Source: Petrotoga sp. UBA5851 (GTDB lineage: Bacteria; Thermotogota; Thermotogae; Petrotogales; Petrotogaceae). Taken from it: DNA of 18,293 bases. The stretch covers positions 15,140 to 33,432 of the forward strand of contig DJGH01000004.1 in the NCBI GenBank assembly GCA_002431635.1, in the 5' to 3' direction. The notes below the pieces were generated by a model. The model saw only the letters and a program-made list of their open reading frames with translations, was not told the DNA's origin and made no database searches. A program made the position numbers and the translations under genes. Below are positions 1 to 7,169 of this stretch, one piece after another; position 1 is the stretch's first letter, and the number at the start of each line of letters is the position of its first letter.

Positions 1-1
1 A

Positions 2-862
2 GGGAAAGTATATATACAGCTCAACAAAATCTATTCTGATGAAGTAACGGTTTACAAGGAAGGACAGAACTTTCTTCTGAAAAACAAAAAAGTACGTCTT
101 ATAGACGTTATGACTGCCTGCGGAGGATTTTCGCCTGTGGACAGGGGATATATAAATGTATATCTTAAGAACGAAAAAGTAGCGTCTTATACAGAAAAGG
201 ACGTATATGCCGATGCAGCAACCGAGATTCCGCCAGGCGCATACGTAGTGGTTCAACCTGAGCTTAAATACTCTTATATTACTGTTCTTGGAGCTGTATC
301 ACCGCGAAGTATAAAAAGTGAAAGACCCTTGAGCCTGGTCGAAATTCTTGCGGGTTCAAGCATAAACTGGTCTGTGCAGGATAAAATATACATTTATGAG
401 CCCAACTCAGAGAAGAAAGAAGTGGATATATCAAAACCCGAGGAGCTTTCCAGAATATTTGTAAATCCGGGTTCCCTGATTTATATTCCCTCTGCTGATA
501 CTCAGATTGTTTATGTGTTCGGACAGGTTGCAAGGCCTGGAATAGTACAGTATGTAAAGGGCTTCACACTTGTCGATGCGCTTCTTAAAGCCGGTAATCC
601 TGTTTCGAGCTCACAGCTGTCGACAGTATACCTTTTCCAGAATGGTCCGGAGCAGCCTCCTGTGGTGCTTGACCTTTCGCAGATCATTTCTTCCGGTGCT
701 GTCAAAAGCGAAATGAATCCTCAGCTTAAACCCGGAGATATCATCTTTGTGCCGAAAAATATGCTTACATCAGTCACAGAAGTTATGTCCAACGTTACTA
801 CCTTCTTAGGATTCATAAATACATCCATAGATTCATACAATAAGATAAAAGGGCTGTTTTGA
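2..862 (+). CDS. SLBB-repeat polysaccharide export-type protein (5' partial)
   Basis: The reading frame is open from the left edge, so the true start lies outside the window; an internal ATG at 110 is not the start because coding sequence of the same repeat type precedes it. The visible 286 residues hold at least three SLBB-like (soluble ligand-binding beta-grasp) repeats. Each has a strand such as YITVLGAVSPR or VYVFGQVARPG, then a helix such as LVDALLKAGN, then a strand like VYLFQNG. The last repeat ends in LKPGDIIFVPKN, the usual closing motif of Wza/polysaccharide-export and related SLBB proteins. Such proteins act in the periplasm or outer layer in capsule or exopolysaccharide export. 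The C-terminal tail has no clear transmembrane helix. No polysaccharide gene follows, so the partners must lie upstream if they exist. The family is clear; the exact role is inference. Confidence 0.8.
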   Translation, partial: GKVYIQLNKIYSDEVTVYKEGQNFLLKNKKVRLIDVMTACGGFSPVDRGYINVYLKNEKVASYTEKDVYADAATEIPPGAYVVVQPELKYSYITVLGAVSPRSIKSERPLSLVEILAGSSINWSVQDKIYIYEPNSEKKEVDISKPEELSRIFVNPGSLIYIPSADTQIVYVFGQVARPGIVQYVKGFTLVDALLKAGNPVSSSQLSTVYLFQNGPEQPPVVLDLSQIISSGAVKSEMNPQLKPGDIIFVPKNMLTSVTEVMSNVTTFLGFINTSIDSYNKIKGLF

Positions 863-954
863 TGAATAAATCGGGGTTTTAGAAGAAATGAAGTAATAAA
901 GTCCGTTAAAATGGCTTTTAAACGTATATTTCTGTGAAAAAACCGATAAACAGC

Positions 955-985
955 TTGACATAAATACTAAAGATTATGTTATAAT
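955..985 (+). promoter_or_regulatory. Promoter of the HU gene
   Basis: A perfect TTGACA (955-960) and TATAAT (980-985) are separated by 19 bases. The -10 box is preceded by TG one base away, an extended -10, which can compensate for the long spacer. Predicted transcription starts near 992, leaving a leader of about 70 bases before the HU start codon. Confidence 0.7.
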
Positions 986-1063
986 ATAATTAAGTTGTCA
1001 GGCAAAGCAAACGGTATTTTAAGTGCAATAGGGTCACTTACACTAATTACAGGGGGTGTAGTA

Positions 1064-1339
1064 ATGAACAAGAAAGATCTCGTGAAAGCATTGTCCGATA
1101 AGATGGGTATCACCAAGAAAGAGTCAGGAGATTTTATCGATGCTTTTGTAGAAGTTGTTACCGAAACTCTTGCCAAGGGGGATGACGTTAAGTTAGTCGG
1201 CTTCGGAACATTTGAAGTATCAGACAGAAAAGCCAGAAAAGGCGTTAACCCACAGACCAGAAAACCAATAAAAATTCCGGCAAGAAGAGTACCAAAGTTT
1301 AAACCGGGTAAAGAATTAAAGGATAAAGTCCAGAAATAA
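1064..1339 (+). CDS. hup: HU-family nucleoid DNA-binding protein
   Basis: This 91-residue protein has the full length of HU/IHF proteins. The beta-arm signature runs from GFGTFEVSDRKARKG (residues 46-60) into NPQT, with the DNA-intercalating proline at residue 63, and is followed by the basic PIKIPARRVPKFKPGKELK tail. HU dimers bend and compact DNA and assist replication, repair and transcription. The start is the ATG at 1064, with AGGGGGTG at 1051-1058 six bases upstream. An in-frame TTG at 995 would add 23 non-family residues and lies almost on the predicted transcription start. The gene has its own promoter and terminator, so it is monocistronic. It probably acts as the general HU; IHF-like specificity is not indicated. 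Confidence 0.96.
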   Translation: MNKKDLVKALSDKMGITKKESGDFIDAFVEVVTETLAKGDDVKLVGFGTFEVSDRKARKGVNPQTRKPIKIPARRVPKFKPGKELKDKVQK

Positions 1340-1348
1340 TAATCTACC

Positions 1349-1379
1349 AAATCGGCTCTATTTGAGCCGATTTTAATTT
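1349..1379 (+). terminator. Intrinsic terminator after the HU gene
   Basis: A perfect 10-bp stem (AAATCGGCTC at 1349-1358 with GAGCCGATTT at 1364-1373) has a 5-base loop and is followed by a T-rich tract. It lies 10 bases after the HU stop codon. Confidence 0.85.
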
Positions 1380-1399
1380 ACATATAAGGATGTGCTGAC

Positions 1400-2353
1400 A
1401 TGAATGAAAAGATTCCTATGAAAGGCATAAAGATAGGGCACAGTCAAAGCTATGAAGGAGCCAGCGGATGTACTGTGATACTTTGTTCTGATGGTGCGGT
1501 TGCCGGTGTGGATGTGAGGGGCGGTGCGCCTGGAACAAGGGAAACAGATCTTCTGGATCCAGTGAATATGGTAGAAAAAATCCATGCAGTATTTCTTGCC
1601 GGAGGAAGTGCCTTTGGACTTGATGCCGCAGGCGGAGTAATGAAGTACCTTGAGGAAAATGGAATAGGCTTTGATGCAGGAGTTACAAAGGTTCCCATAG
1701 TAAGCGGGGCGGTTCTTTTTGATCTTACATGTAAAGATTATAAAATTAGACCCGATAAAGAAATGGGGTATGAGGCATGTCTTAATGCCGGAAATTTTAT
1801 TGAGGAGGGAAGTATCGGGGCAGGAACCGGTGCCACGGTAGGAAAGGTTTTTGGAATGGATAAAGCTATGAAAGGTGGTTTGGGTGAAGTTTTTATACAG
1901 ACGGGAGATCTGGTTGTCGGAGCAGTTGTTGCCGTAAACTGTCTTGGTGATGTGGTGGATGAAGAAAACAGAATAATAGCCGGAGCATATGAAAAAGATC
2001 CTTTCAGGTTTATAAACAGCGAACAGGCTATTATAGACAGCTATAAAGACGGATTGAACCCTTTTTCCGGAAATACAACCATAGGCTGCGTACTTACCAA
2101 TGCCGTACTTACCAAGGCACAGGCTAAAAAAACATCAAGCATTGCACATAACGGTTACGCCAGATCAATAAGACCTTCCCACACCATGTTTGACGGGGAT
2201 ACTATTTTTACATTAAGCACGGGTGAAGTAAAAGCAGATATAAATGTAGTGGGTGTACTGGCGGCAAGAGCTGTTCAGAAAGCGGTTATAAATGGGGTCA
2301 TGAAAGCCCGCGGACTTGCCGGATTTCCTAGTTATAGTGATATCTTGTTTTAA
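1400..2353 (+). CDS. P1 (S58/DmpA) family peptidase
   Basis: This 317-residue protein belongs to the DmpA/P1 group of N-terminal-nucleophile hydrolases, which includes L-aminopeptidase D-Ala-esterase, beta-peptidyl aminopeptidases and the nylon-oligomer hydrolase NylC. Visible family blocks are RGGAPGTRETD (40-50), LAGGSAFGLDAAGGV (66-80), GAGTGATVGK (140-149), NTTIGCVLTNA (225-235) and DGDTIF (265-270). The proenzyme is expected to cut itself between Asn225 and Thr226, leaving Thr226 as the catalytic N-terminal nucleophile. No signal peptide is seen, so it is cytoplasmic. The start ATG has AAGGA nine bases upstream. It follows the HU terminator, so it probably has its own promoter or depends on read-through. 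The natural substrate is unknown; members often act on small peptides, amides or esters. Confidence 0.9.
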   Translation: MNEKIPMKGIKIGHSQSYEGASGCTVILCSDGAVAGVDVRGGAPGTRETDLLDPVNMVEKIHAVFLAGGSAFGLDAAGGVMKYLEENGIGFDAGVTKVPIVSGAVLFDLTCKDYKIRPDKEMGYEACLNAGNFIEEGSIGAGTGATVGKVFGMDKAMKGGLGEVFIQTGDLVVGAVVAVNCLGDVVDEENRIIAGAYEKDPFRFINSEQAIIDSYKDGLNPFSGNTTIGCVLTNAVLTKAQAKKTSSIAHNGYARSIRPSHTMFDGDTIFTLSTGEVKADINVVGVLAARAVQKAVINGVMKARGLAGFPSYSDILF

Positions 2354-2401
2354 AACAGCCGTCTTTAGCTGTTATGATTAGTATTGCTATGGGGGGATTC
2401 T

Positions 2402-2695
2402 ATGCCTGAAAAAACTCAAAAGAAACCATTTCTGTTCAACATAATGGAAGATGAGGTAAGGTATGTTCTGCAATCTATACTTTCTGATCCCTCGGTGAAC
2501 GTGTGCCGTTGTGAAAAGTGTTTTCTGAAGATCATTGCCATTGCCCTCAACAATCTTCCGCCATTATACGTGGTGTCCGAAGAAGAGAGAGTAATCAACA
2601 AAATAGTTGAAATAAAGCTTCAGGATCTGGCCAGGATGGAAGTTGAAGTGATGAAAGCCATCGAAATAGTGAAAAATAATCCCGGTCATACCTGA
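2402..2695 (+). CDS. comFB: ComFB family protein (late competence / cyclic dinucleotide receptor family)
   Basis: The protein has 97 residues. A core of three cysteines (C35, C37, C40 in CRCEKC) followed by ALNNLPPLYV (48-57) matches the ComFB family, whose Bacillus member carries CTCQVCQND and a similar LN..P.YV block. ComFB-like proteins in cyanobacteria and other phyla have been described as receptors for c-di-GMP or c-di-AMP, with links to competence, pili and motility; the role here is inference. The aspartate that usually follows the third cysteine is Lys43 here. The start is the ATG at 2402, six bases after GGGGGG (2391-2396); a TTG at 2384 lies before that site and is unlikely. It may be co-transcribed with the peptidase, 48 bases upstream. 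Confidence 0.8.
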   Translation: MPEKTQKKPFLFNIMEDEVRYVLQSILSDPSVNVCRCEKCFLKIIAIALNNLPPLYVVSEEERVINKIVEIKLQDLARMEVEVMKAIEIVKNNPGHT

Positions 2696-2708
2696 TAATA
2701 TAACGAAC

Positions 2709-2744
2709 CTTCCCTGATGGAATTTATTTTAGGGAAGTGTTTTT
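2709..2744 (+). terminator. Probable terminator after comFB
   Basis: CTTCCCT (2709-2715) pairs with AGGGAAG (2731-2737) around a 15-base loop and is followed by TGTTTTTG. The loop is long and the T tract is interrupted, so this is a weaker terminator than the others here. Confidence 0.5.
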
Positions 2745-2783
2745 GTGTGAATTTTTAATAAAAATTAAAAGAATTCTTTTCAT

Positions 2784-2802
2784 GACAATGATAATATTTG
2801 TC
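2784..2802 (+). promoter_or_regulatory. Fur-box-like inverted repeat upstream of pspC
   Basis: GACAATGATAATATTTGTC matches the classical 19-bp Fur box (GATAATGATAATCATTATC) at 15 of 19 positions by direct comparison. It forms an inverted repeat GACAA/TTGTC. It lies 43 bases before the pspC start codon, where a repressor could block transcription. The region is AT-rich, so chance similarity is possible. Confidence 0.35.
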
Positions 2803-2844
2803 TACTAAGAACTGCCTTTAATGGCAGACTATCGGGAGGTAAAA

Positions 2845-3333
2845 ATGAGCAAAAGACTTTATAAATCCAGAACAGAAAAAGTAATTGACGGAGTGTGCGG
2901 GGGCATAGCAGAGTATTTCGGAATTGATCCTACGTTAGTAAGACTTCTGTGGATTGCTTCGATATTTGCAGGAGGCGCCGGAATAATACTTTATATTATA
3001 GCTATGATAATAATTCCAACCGAGCCTTATCAGCAGACACAGAGCAGCCAGTCACAATCGGGTACATCCTATAACTATAATCCACAGACCGGAGAGAAGA
3101 TGTATGATGTAAGCTCAGACGGCAAAGTCAGACGAGATAACGACGAAAGTGTTTCCAGCATGGTAAAGGTAATTATAGGAGCAGTTTTCCTACTTATGGG
3201 AATGTACTTTATCGCCAACAACTTCTTTAATCTGAGTTGGTTTTTTAATGTTTCATGGAAGGTTTTCATAGGCATATTATTTATTGCTATTGGTGGTGTT
3301 ATTTTCTTTAGGATCATAAAGGAGAAAAGATAA
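2845..3333 (+). CDS. pspC: PspC-domain membrane protein
   Basis: The protein has 162 residues. The N-terminal PspC domain (2-60) shows the hallmark LYKSRTEKVIDGVCGGIAEY, FGIDPTLVRLLW and a membrane segment of about 38-57 ending in IIIPTEP. A polar Gln/Ser/Tyr-rich linker (about 61-105) leads to two further membrane segments (about 107-125 and 138-156) that resemble the LiaI/LiaF-type membrane domain. PspC proteins sit in the inner membrane and respond to envelope stress. The start is the ATG at 2845, four bases after GGGAGGT (2834-2840). The earlier in-frame ATG at 2821 adds eight residues containing that ribosome site and sits in a small hairpin, so it was rejected. The stop codon shares one base with the next start (TAATG), which implies translational coupling. 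Confidence 0.88.
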   Translation: MSKRLYKSRTEKVIDGVCGGIAEYFGIDPTLVRLLWIASIFAGGAGIILYIIAMIIIPTEPYQQTQSSQSQSGTSYNYNPQTGEKMYDVSSDGKVRRDNDESVSSMVKVIIGAVFLLMGMYFIANNFFNLSWFFNVSWKVFIGILFIAIGGVIFFRIIKEKR

Positions 3334-4196
3334 TGATAGGCTTTGCTATATTTATCATAATTCTTGGAGTGCTTTTCATAGTAAATGGTTTTTCTCTGGG
3401 AGTACTTACCACAGTGATGTTTAATTTTCTTTCTTTGTGGCCGGTTATACTTATTTTTATAGGTCTGGGCATTCTTTCCTCTATAAAGGGACTGAGATGG
3501 ATAAAATGGATAAGTATGGGTCTTTCAGTTATTTTTGTTCTCATGCTTTTTTTCAATCCGTTCTCACCTACACCAAACGCATTTATCAACCGTGACAGTT
3601 ATGATTACGGATACTATAAGGACAGCATAAAAGAAACAGTTGACGGTTCTGCAGGTGAGATAAGCATAATATTTGAAACTGGCTCAATAGCTATTGATAT
3701 TCTTACCGACGATACTCTTTCAGAACCGGAGATAGTGGGAAGTCACAATATCGATTCAGGTAAGCTTGCAGTAGTAAACGAAGGAAGCATCATCACATTT
3801 GCAACAGATGATTTCCATTCGATGCTTCAGCTCAACAAACGTATTTCCCTTAAGCTTCCTGCAAAGTACAGTTACTATATTCAGATCAAATCCGGAGTGG
3901 TTGATCTCAGAACCGACGATATGCATAACAGCATAAAAAGAATAAAGGCAGACTGCGGGGTAATTAACTGTGTAAGCTCTTTCGGCAGAATAGAAGAGCC
4001 TGTTATCCTGAATATGAAAGCCGGAATATCCAATATAAAACTTAACGTTGAAAAAGAAAGTACATACAGGATGGACAGAAGCGGTGGAATTAACAGCACG
4101 CACATATACAATCTCAAGGAGGACAGGCTTAACCCGGATATGGATATAAGACTTAATTCCGGAATACTTGTTTTTGAGATGCAACCTTCAATGTAA
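3333..4196 (+). CDS. Membrane-anchored toastrack-like (DUF4097/LiaF-type) protein
   Basis: The protein has 287 residues. Three membrane segments near residues 2-20, 34-50 and 57-75 include LWPVILIFIGLGIL, a pattern typical of the LiaF-type membrane domain. They are followed by an external region (about 80-287) rich in short beta strands (GEISIIFETGSIAIDI, YSYYIQIKSGVVDLRT, DIRLNSGILVFEM). This repeated strand and glycine rhythm resembles the toastrack/DUF4097 beta-solenoid that often accompanies PspC in envelope-stress modules. GGAG at 3321-3324 serves the start, which overlaps the pspC stop, so the two proteins are probably made together and may form a complex. Function is inferred from architecture and neighbour only; no enzymatic motif is visible. 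Confidence 0.72.
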   Translation: MIGFAIFIIILGVLFIVNGFSLGVLTTVMFNFLSLWPVILIFIGLGILSSIKGLRWIKWISMGLSVIFVLMLFFNPFSPTPNAFINRDSYDYGYYKDSIKETVDGSAGEISIIFETGSIAIDILTDDTLSEPEIVGSHNIDSGKLAVVNEGSIITFATDDFHSMLQLNKRISLKLPAKYSYYIQIKSGVVDLRTDDMHNSIKRIKADCGVINCVSSFGRIEEPVILNMKAGISNIKLNVEKESTYRMDRSGGINSTHIYNLKEDRLNPDMDIRLNSGILVFEMQPSM

Positions 4197-4220
4197 TCCC
4201 CTTTAAAAAGGGGATTTTTT
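4195..4220 (+). terminator. Intrinsic terminator after the PspC pair
   Basis: AATCCCCTT and AAGGGGATT form an 8-9 bp stem with a very short AT loop, followed immediately by six T. It begins at the stop codon of the toastrack-like gene. Confidence 0.85.
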
Positions 4221-4228
4221 GATATAAT
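4202..4228 (+). promoter_or_regulatory. Possible promoter of the galactose-linked operon
   Basis: TATAAT at 4223-4228 lies 44 bases before the first start codon of the unit. The best -35 candidate is TTTAAA (4202-4207), inside the preceding terminator with a short 15-base spacer, so only the -10 is convincing. Confidence 0.4.
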
Positions 4229-4272
4229 ATAACTGAACTTAAAAACAGATTTTTATAAGCTAAGGTGAGAAT

Positions 4273-5127
4273 ATGGATTTCAGGGTACTGTCGGAAAATG
4301 ATTTTGATATTGTACATACTGCTTTTGTAAAAGCTTTTTCTGATTATGCAATAAAAATAGATATGCCGCGTGAGAAGCTTTATGAGATGCTTAAGAGAAG
4401 GGGAGTAGTTTACAGCCTTTCCGCAGGATGTTTTGAAGGGCGTGAGCTTGTGGGGTTCATCCTAAATGGTGTTGATATAATAAATGGTGAAATGACGGCA
4501 TACGATACCGGAACAGGAGTTATACCCGAGTACAGGGGGAAAAAAATAACCGGCAGTATATTTGATTTTCTTATTCCCAAGATGAAAAAGAACGGTATAA
4601 AAAAATATGTTCTTGAAGTACTCAAGGAAAATGAAAAAGCATTTAATATATATATTCAGAAAGGTTTTCAGATCTCAAGAGACTTTAACTGCTACAGGGT
4701 GGCAAAGGAAGATTATAGTTCTGCGAAAAAGCTGAAGGATGCAGATCTGAGGGTTGAAAAAATCTCGTATATTAACTGGAGGGAACTTCGCTCCTTTTGG
4801 GATGTTCAGCCTTCATGGCAGAACTCTGAAAGCTCTGTAAACAGGAGTGAAGATAAAAAAGCTTTTCTGGGCGTATATAAAAAACAGGAACTTATGGCCT
4901 ATGCTGTTCTTTATCCTTCAACCGGAGATCTTGCACAGCTTGCAGTGAAGAAAAGCTTTAGGGGCAACGGGGCCGGAACACTACTGCTTAAAGCGTGTCT
5001 GGCCGTTTCTGATAAGCCGTTAAGCATTCTGAACGTGGAATATTCGGATAAGAACATAAACGGGTTTCTAAACTCTTTTGGATGCAAACTTTTTACTATG
5101 CAGCATGAACTTGTGAAAAAAATATAA
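4273..5127 (+). CDS. Tandem GNAT-family N-acetyltransferase
   Basis: The protein has 284 residues with two GNAT folds in a row. The N-terminal domain (about 1-145) has the acetyl-CoA loop in TGVIPEYRGKKITGSIF (81-97) and the NEKAFNIYIQKGF block (120-132). The C-terminal domain (about 158-284) has a second loop in LAVKKSFRGNGAGTLLL (223-239) and the NGFLNSFGCKLF block. Both loops fit the R/Q-x-x-G-x-G/A pattern, the second more closely, so the second site is the likelier active one. The substrate cannot be read from sequence. AAGGTGAG (4262-4269) precedes the ATG. It heads a compact plus-strand unit with the CMD-like, unknown, galactokinase and mutarotase genes; a biochemical link to galactose is not evident. 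Confidence 0.85.
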   Translation: MDFRVLSENDFDIVHTAFVKAFSDYAIKIDMPREKLYEMLKRRGVVYSLSAGCFEGRELVGFILNGVDIINGEMTAYDTGTGVIPEYRGKKITGSIFDFLIPKMKKNGIKKYVLEVLKENEKAFNIYIQKGFQISRDFNCYRVAKEDYSSAKKLKDADLRVEKISYINWRELRSFWDVQPSWQNSESSVNRSEDKKAFLGVYKKQELMAYAVLYPSTGDLAQLAVKKSFRGNGAGTLLLKACLAVSDKPLSILNVEYSDKNINGFLNSFGCKLFTMQHELVKKI

Positions 5128-5139
5128 GGAGAGATAAGT

Positions 5140-5493
5140 ATGCTTTACGATGAATTTATAAGCTGGCGTGAAGAGATGAACAAAAAGATTATGGAAAAAG
5201 GAACCACTAATACGAAAAGATTCTTCAACATAGACGGAGCAGTTTACCAGCCCGGAGCAATAAGTACCAAGTATAAAGAGCTTATGGGGCTTGTGGCTTC
5301 AATGGTTTTAAGATGTGAAGGCTGTATAGACTATCATATAATGACATGTATAGAAAACGGGGTTACAGACGAAGAGTTTTTTGAAGCATTCGATGTTGCG
5401 CTCATTGTAGGAGGATCGATAGTAATACCTCATTTAAGACAGGCAGTAAGCTTTCTTGAGGATGCGCGCAGACATAAGCTGTCAGATAAATGA
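5140..5493 (+). CDS. AhpD/CMD-like CxxC protein
   Basis: The protein has 117 residues, a typical single-domain size for the carboxymuconolactone decarboxylase/AhpD-like family. The signature CEGCIDYH (59-66) gives the redox CxxC followed by the conserved histidine; the helical part after it ends in ALIVGGSIVIPHLRQAV. Family members of this kind are usually disulfide reductases in peroxide defence rather than decarboxylases, and the CxxC supports that reading. AAGGAGAG lies just upstream of the ATG and the gene starts 12 bases after the GNAT stop. Its stop overlaps the next start in ATGA, so the two are translationally coupled. The partner and substrate are unknown. Confidence 0.87.
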   Translation: MLYDEFISWREEMNKKIMEKGTTNTKRFFNIDGAVYQPGAISTKYKELMGLVASMVLRCEGCIDYHIMTCIENGVTDEEFFEAFDVALIVGGSIVIPHLRQAVSFLEDARRHKLSDK

Positions 5494-5972
5494 CAAGTTC
5501 CGGTGACCTGATAGAGCTTCATAAACATTTAAACTTTTTGTTCTCTATATCTGAAGATACTTTTAAAATAATTGCTTCAAAACAAAACAGAGTAAGCTAC
5601 GGTAATTATTCCGGGCATTATACAAAGATAGATGGAAGGTACGAGTATCAAAAATATCCTATTCCTGTAATCACAGTTGCTGATAAAGGAGATATAGGAT
5701 TTGATTTGTTTTGTGTATGGTTTGAATTTTTTGTTGATCCTTTAAGCTTGAGATATGAAAGAATTACCAAAATTTCTTCACTTTATCGTACAGAGGTATA
5801 TACACAAGATTGTGCAAAGGATATAAAGTTATCAAATAACCCCCGGGAGTTTGGAGAAACAATGGCCTCAATCACGGACAGGAAGATAGGGATAAGTGTA
5901 TATATCGATTATTCAGCTCCGGAAAGTATAGTACATGTATTTTCTTTTATATGCGAAATTTTAGAAATATAG
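5490..5972 (+). CDS. Hypothetical protein, 160 residues, coupled to the CMD-like gene
   Basis: I do not recognise the family. The ATG overlaps the stop of the upstream gene (ATGA), which supports a real translated gene and choice of this start. The protein has no signal peptide or membrane segment. It is rich in aromatic residues (YGNYSGHYTKIDGRYEYQKYP, FVDPLSLRYERI) and predicted mixed alpha/beta: an N-terminal helix, a strand block PIPVITVADKGDIGFDLF (about 58-75), WFEFFV, and a C-terminal strand KIGISVYIDY. It contains one cysteine in CVWF, another in QDCAK and one in the C-terminal FICE, none arranged as a metal or redox motif. It sits between a CxxC protein and galactokinase, so a cytoplasmic role tied to one of them is possible. 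Base composition is slightly more AT-rich than its neighbours. Confidence 0.72.
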   Translation: MTSSGDLIELHKHLNFLFSISEDTFKIIASKQNRVSYGNYSGHYTKIDGRYEYQKYPIPVITVADKGDIGFDLFCVWFEFFVDPLSLRYERITKISSLYRTEVYTQDCAKDIKLSNNPREFGETMASITDRKIGISVYIDYSAPESIVHVFSFICEILEI

Positions 5973-5997
5973 CTTTTGCAAAAAGGAAGTGAGATAC

Positions 5998-7161
5998 TTG
6001 ATAGACAGAGATGAGATGGAAGAACTTTTTCATAAAAGATTCGGACAGGTGCCATTCAAAAAAGAGTTCTTCTTTTCCCCCGGAAGAGTAAATCTTATAG
6101 GAGAACATATAGACTACAGCGGAGGCTTTGTTTTCCCTATGGCCATATCTCTTGGGATAAGCGCCTGTGTTTCATTCAATGACTCGGATATTATAAGAAT
6201 ATTTTCCGATAATGCTACAGATGAAGTACATATAGATATAAAAAAAGAGATCGCTCCGGGAGCTCCCGTATGGGGAGATTACCCCAAGGGTGTTATTAAA
6301 CTTATAATTGAAGAAGGATACAGCTTCAAAGGATTTGATATGGTAATAAAAAGCGATCTTCCCCAGGGAGCCGGACTATCTTCTTCCGCCAGTTTGGAAG
6401 TGCTGACAGCATACATTATATTTAGTTCAATTTTAGAAGAATCAAAGATCGATATGCTTTATATTGCCCGGCTATGCCAGAAAGCTGAAAATATGTTTGT
6501 CGGTGTAAAATGCGGAATAATGGATCAGTTCGCTGTTGCTTGCTCAAGAAAAGGGTTTGCTGTTAAACTTGACTGTGCAAGTATGGCTTATGAGTATGTT
6601 CCTGCTGACATGGGAGAGTACAGTCTTATTATAATGAACACAAATAAAAAAAGGGAGCTGTCCGACTCAAAGTACAACCAAAGAAGGGATGAATGTGATC
6701 AGGCAATTCTGGAGCTTAGCAGAAAGTATGGGGAAAAAGCATTGACCGGATATACTCTTGGACAGATTGAAGAAGCTATAAAAGATCCAGTTATAAAGAA
6801 AAGGTGCAGGCACGCCATAACAGAAAATCAAAGAGTGCTAAAAGCAGTTGAAAGTCTTAAATGCGGGGATATAATGAATTTTTCAAACCTAATGATACAT
6901 TCCAATATTTCCTTGAAATATGATTACGAAGTAACGGGTTTTGAACTTGATACTATCGTTGATTCTGCACTTAAACAGAAAGGCTGCCTAGGAGCCAGAA
7001 TGACAGGGGCAGGTTTTGGCGGTTGTGCCATTGCTCTGGTGATTAAAGATCTTTCTGACGAGTTTATAAGTGAAGTAAGCATACAGTACGCAGAAAAGAC
7101 AGGAATACAAGCCGGTTTTTATACAATCAGCAGTGATGATGGCACTAGAAAAGTGTACTGA
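5998..7161 (+). CDS. galK: Galactokinase
   Basis: The protein phosphorylates alpha-D-galactose to galactose-1-phosphate with ATP, the first committed step of the Leloir pathway. It has 387 residues, the usual length, and all three GHMP/galactokinase motifs. GRVNLIGEHIDYSGG (29-43) is the sugar-binding signature, LPQGAGLSSSASLEV (121-135) the ATP loop, and GARMTGAGFGGCAIAL (332-347) the C-terminal motif. CGIMDQF (172-178) supplies the catalytic base Asp176. The start chosen is TTG at 5998, six bases after AAAGGAAGTG (5982-5991), which is nearly a full Shine-Dalgarno. The alternative GTG at 5989 lies inside that site and would add three residues. No galT or galE is in the window. Confidence 0.96.
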   Translation: MIDRDEMEELFHKRFGQVPFKKEFFFSPGRVNLIGEHIDYSGGFVFPMAISLGISACVSFNDSDIIRIFSDNATDEVHIDIKKEIAPGAPVWGDYPKGVIKLIIEEGYSFKGFDMVIKSDLPQGAGLSSSASLEVLTAYIIFSSILEESKIDMLYIARLCQKAENMFVGVKCGIMDQFAVACSRKGFAVKLDCASMAYEYVPADMGEYSLIIMNTNKKRELSDSKYNQRRDECDQAILELSRKYGEKALTGYTLGQIEEAIKDPVIKKRCRHAITENQRVLKAVESLKCGDIMNFSNLMIHSNISLKYDYEVTGFELDTIVDSALKQKGCLGARMTGAGFGGCAIALVIKDLSDEFISEVSIQYAEKTGIQAGFYTISSDDGTRKVY

Positions 7162-7169
7162 GGTGTAGT

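Noticed and set aside
863..954. Possible hairpins after the SLBB gene (ATCGG...CCGAT and CGTTAAAA...TTTTAAACG)
   Set aside because: The first arms are about 70 bases apart, the second stem is AT-rich with a bulge, and neither is followed by a T run, so no terminator is claimed.
995..1063. Upstream TTG start for the HU gene
   Set aside because: It lies about ten bases from the predicted -10 box, has no ribosome site, and adds residues absent from HU proteins; the ATG at 1064 has AGGGGGTG before it.
2821..2844. Earlier ATG for pspC
   Set aside because: The added codons contain the ribosome site GGGAGGT of the internal ATG, and PspC proteins normally begin close to MSKRLYKS.
5989..5997. GTG start for galactokinase
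   Set aside because: The GTG is part of the near-perfect Shine-Dalgarno AAAGGAAGTG, which is well spaced for the TTG at 5998. The difference is only three residues.
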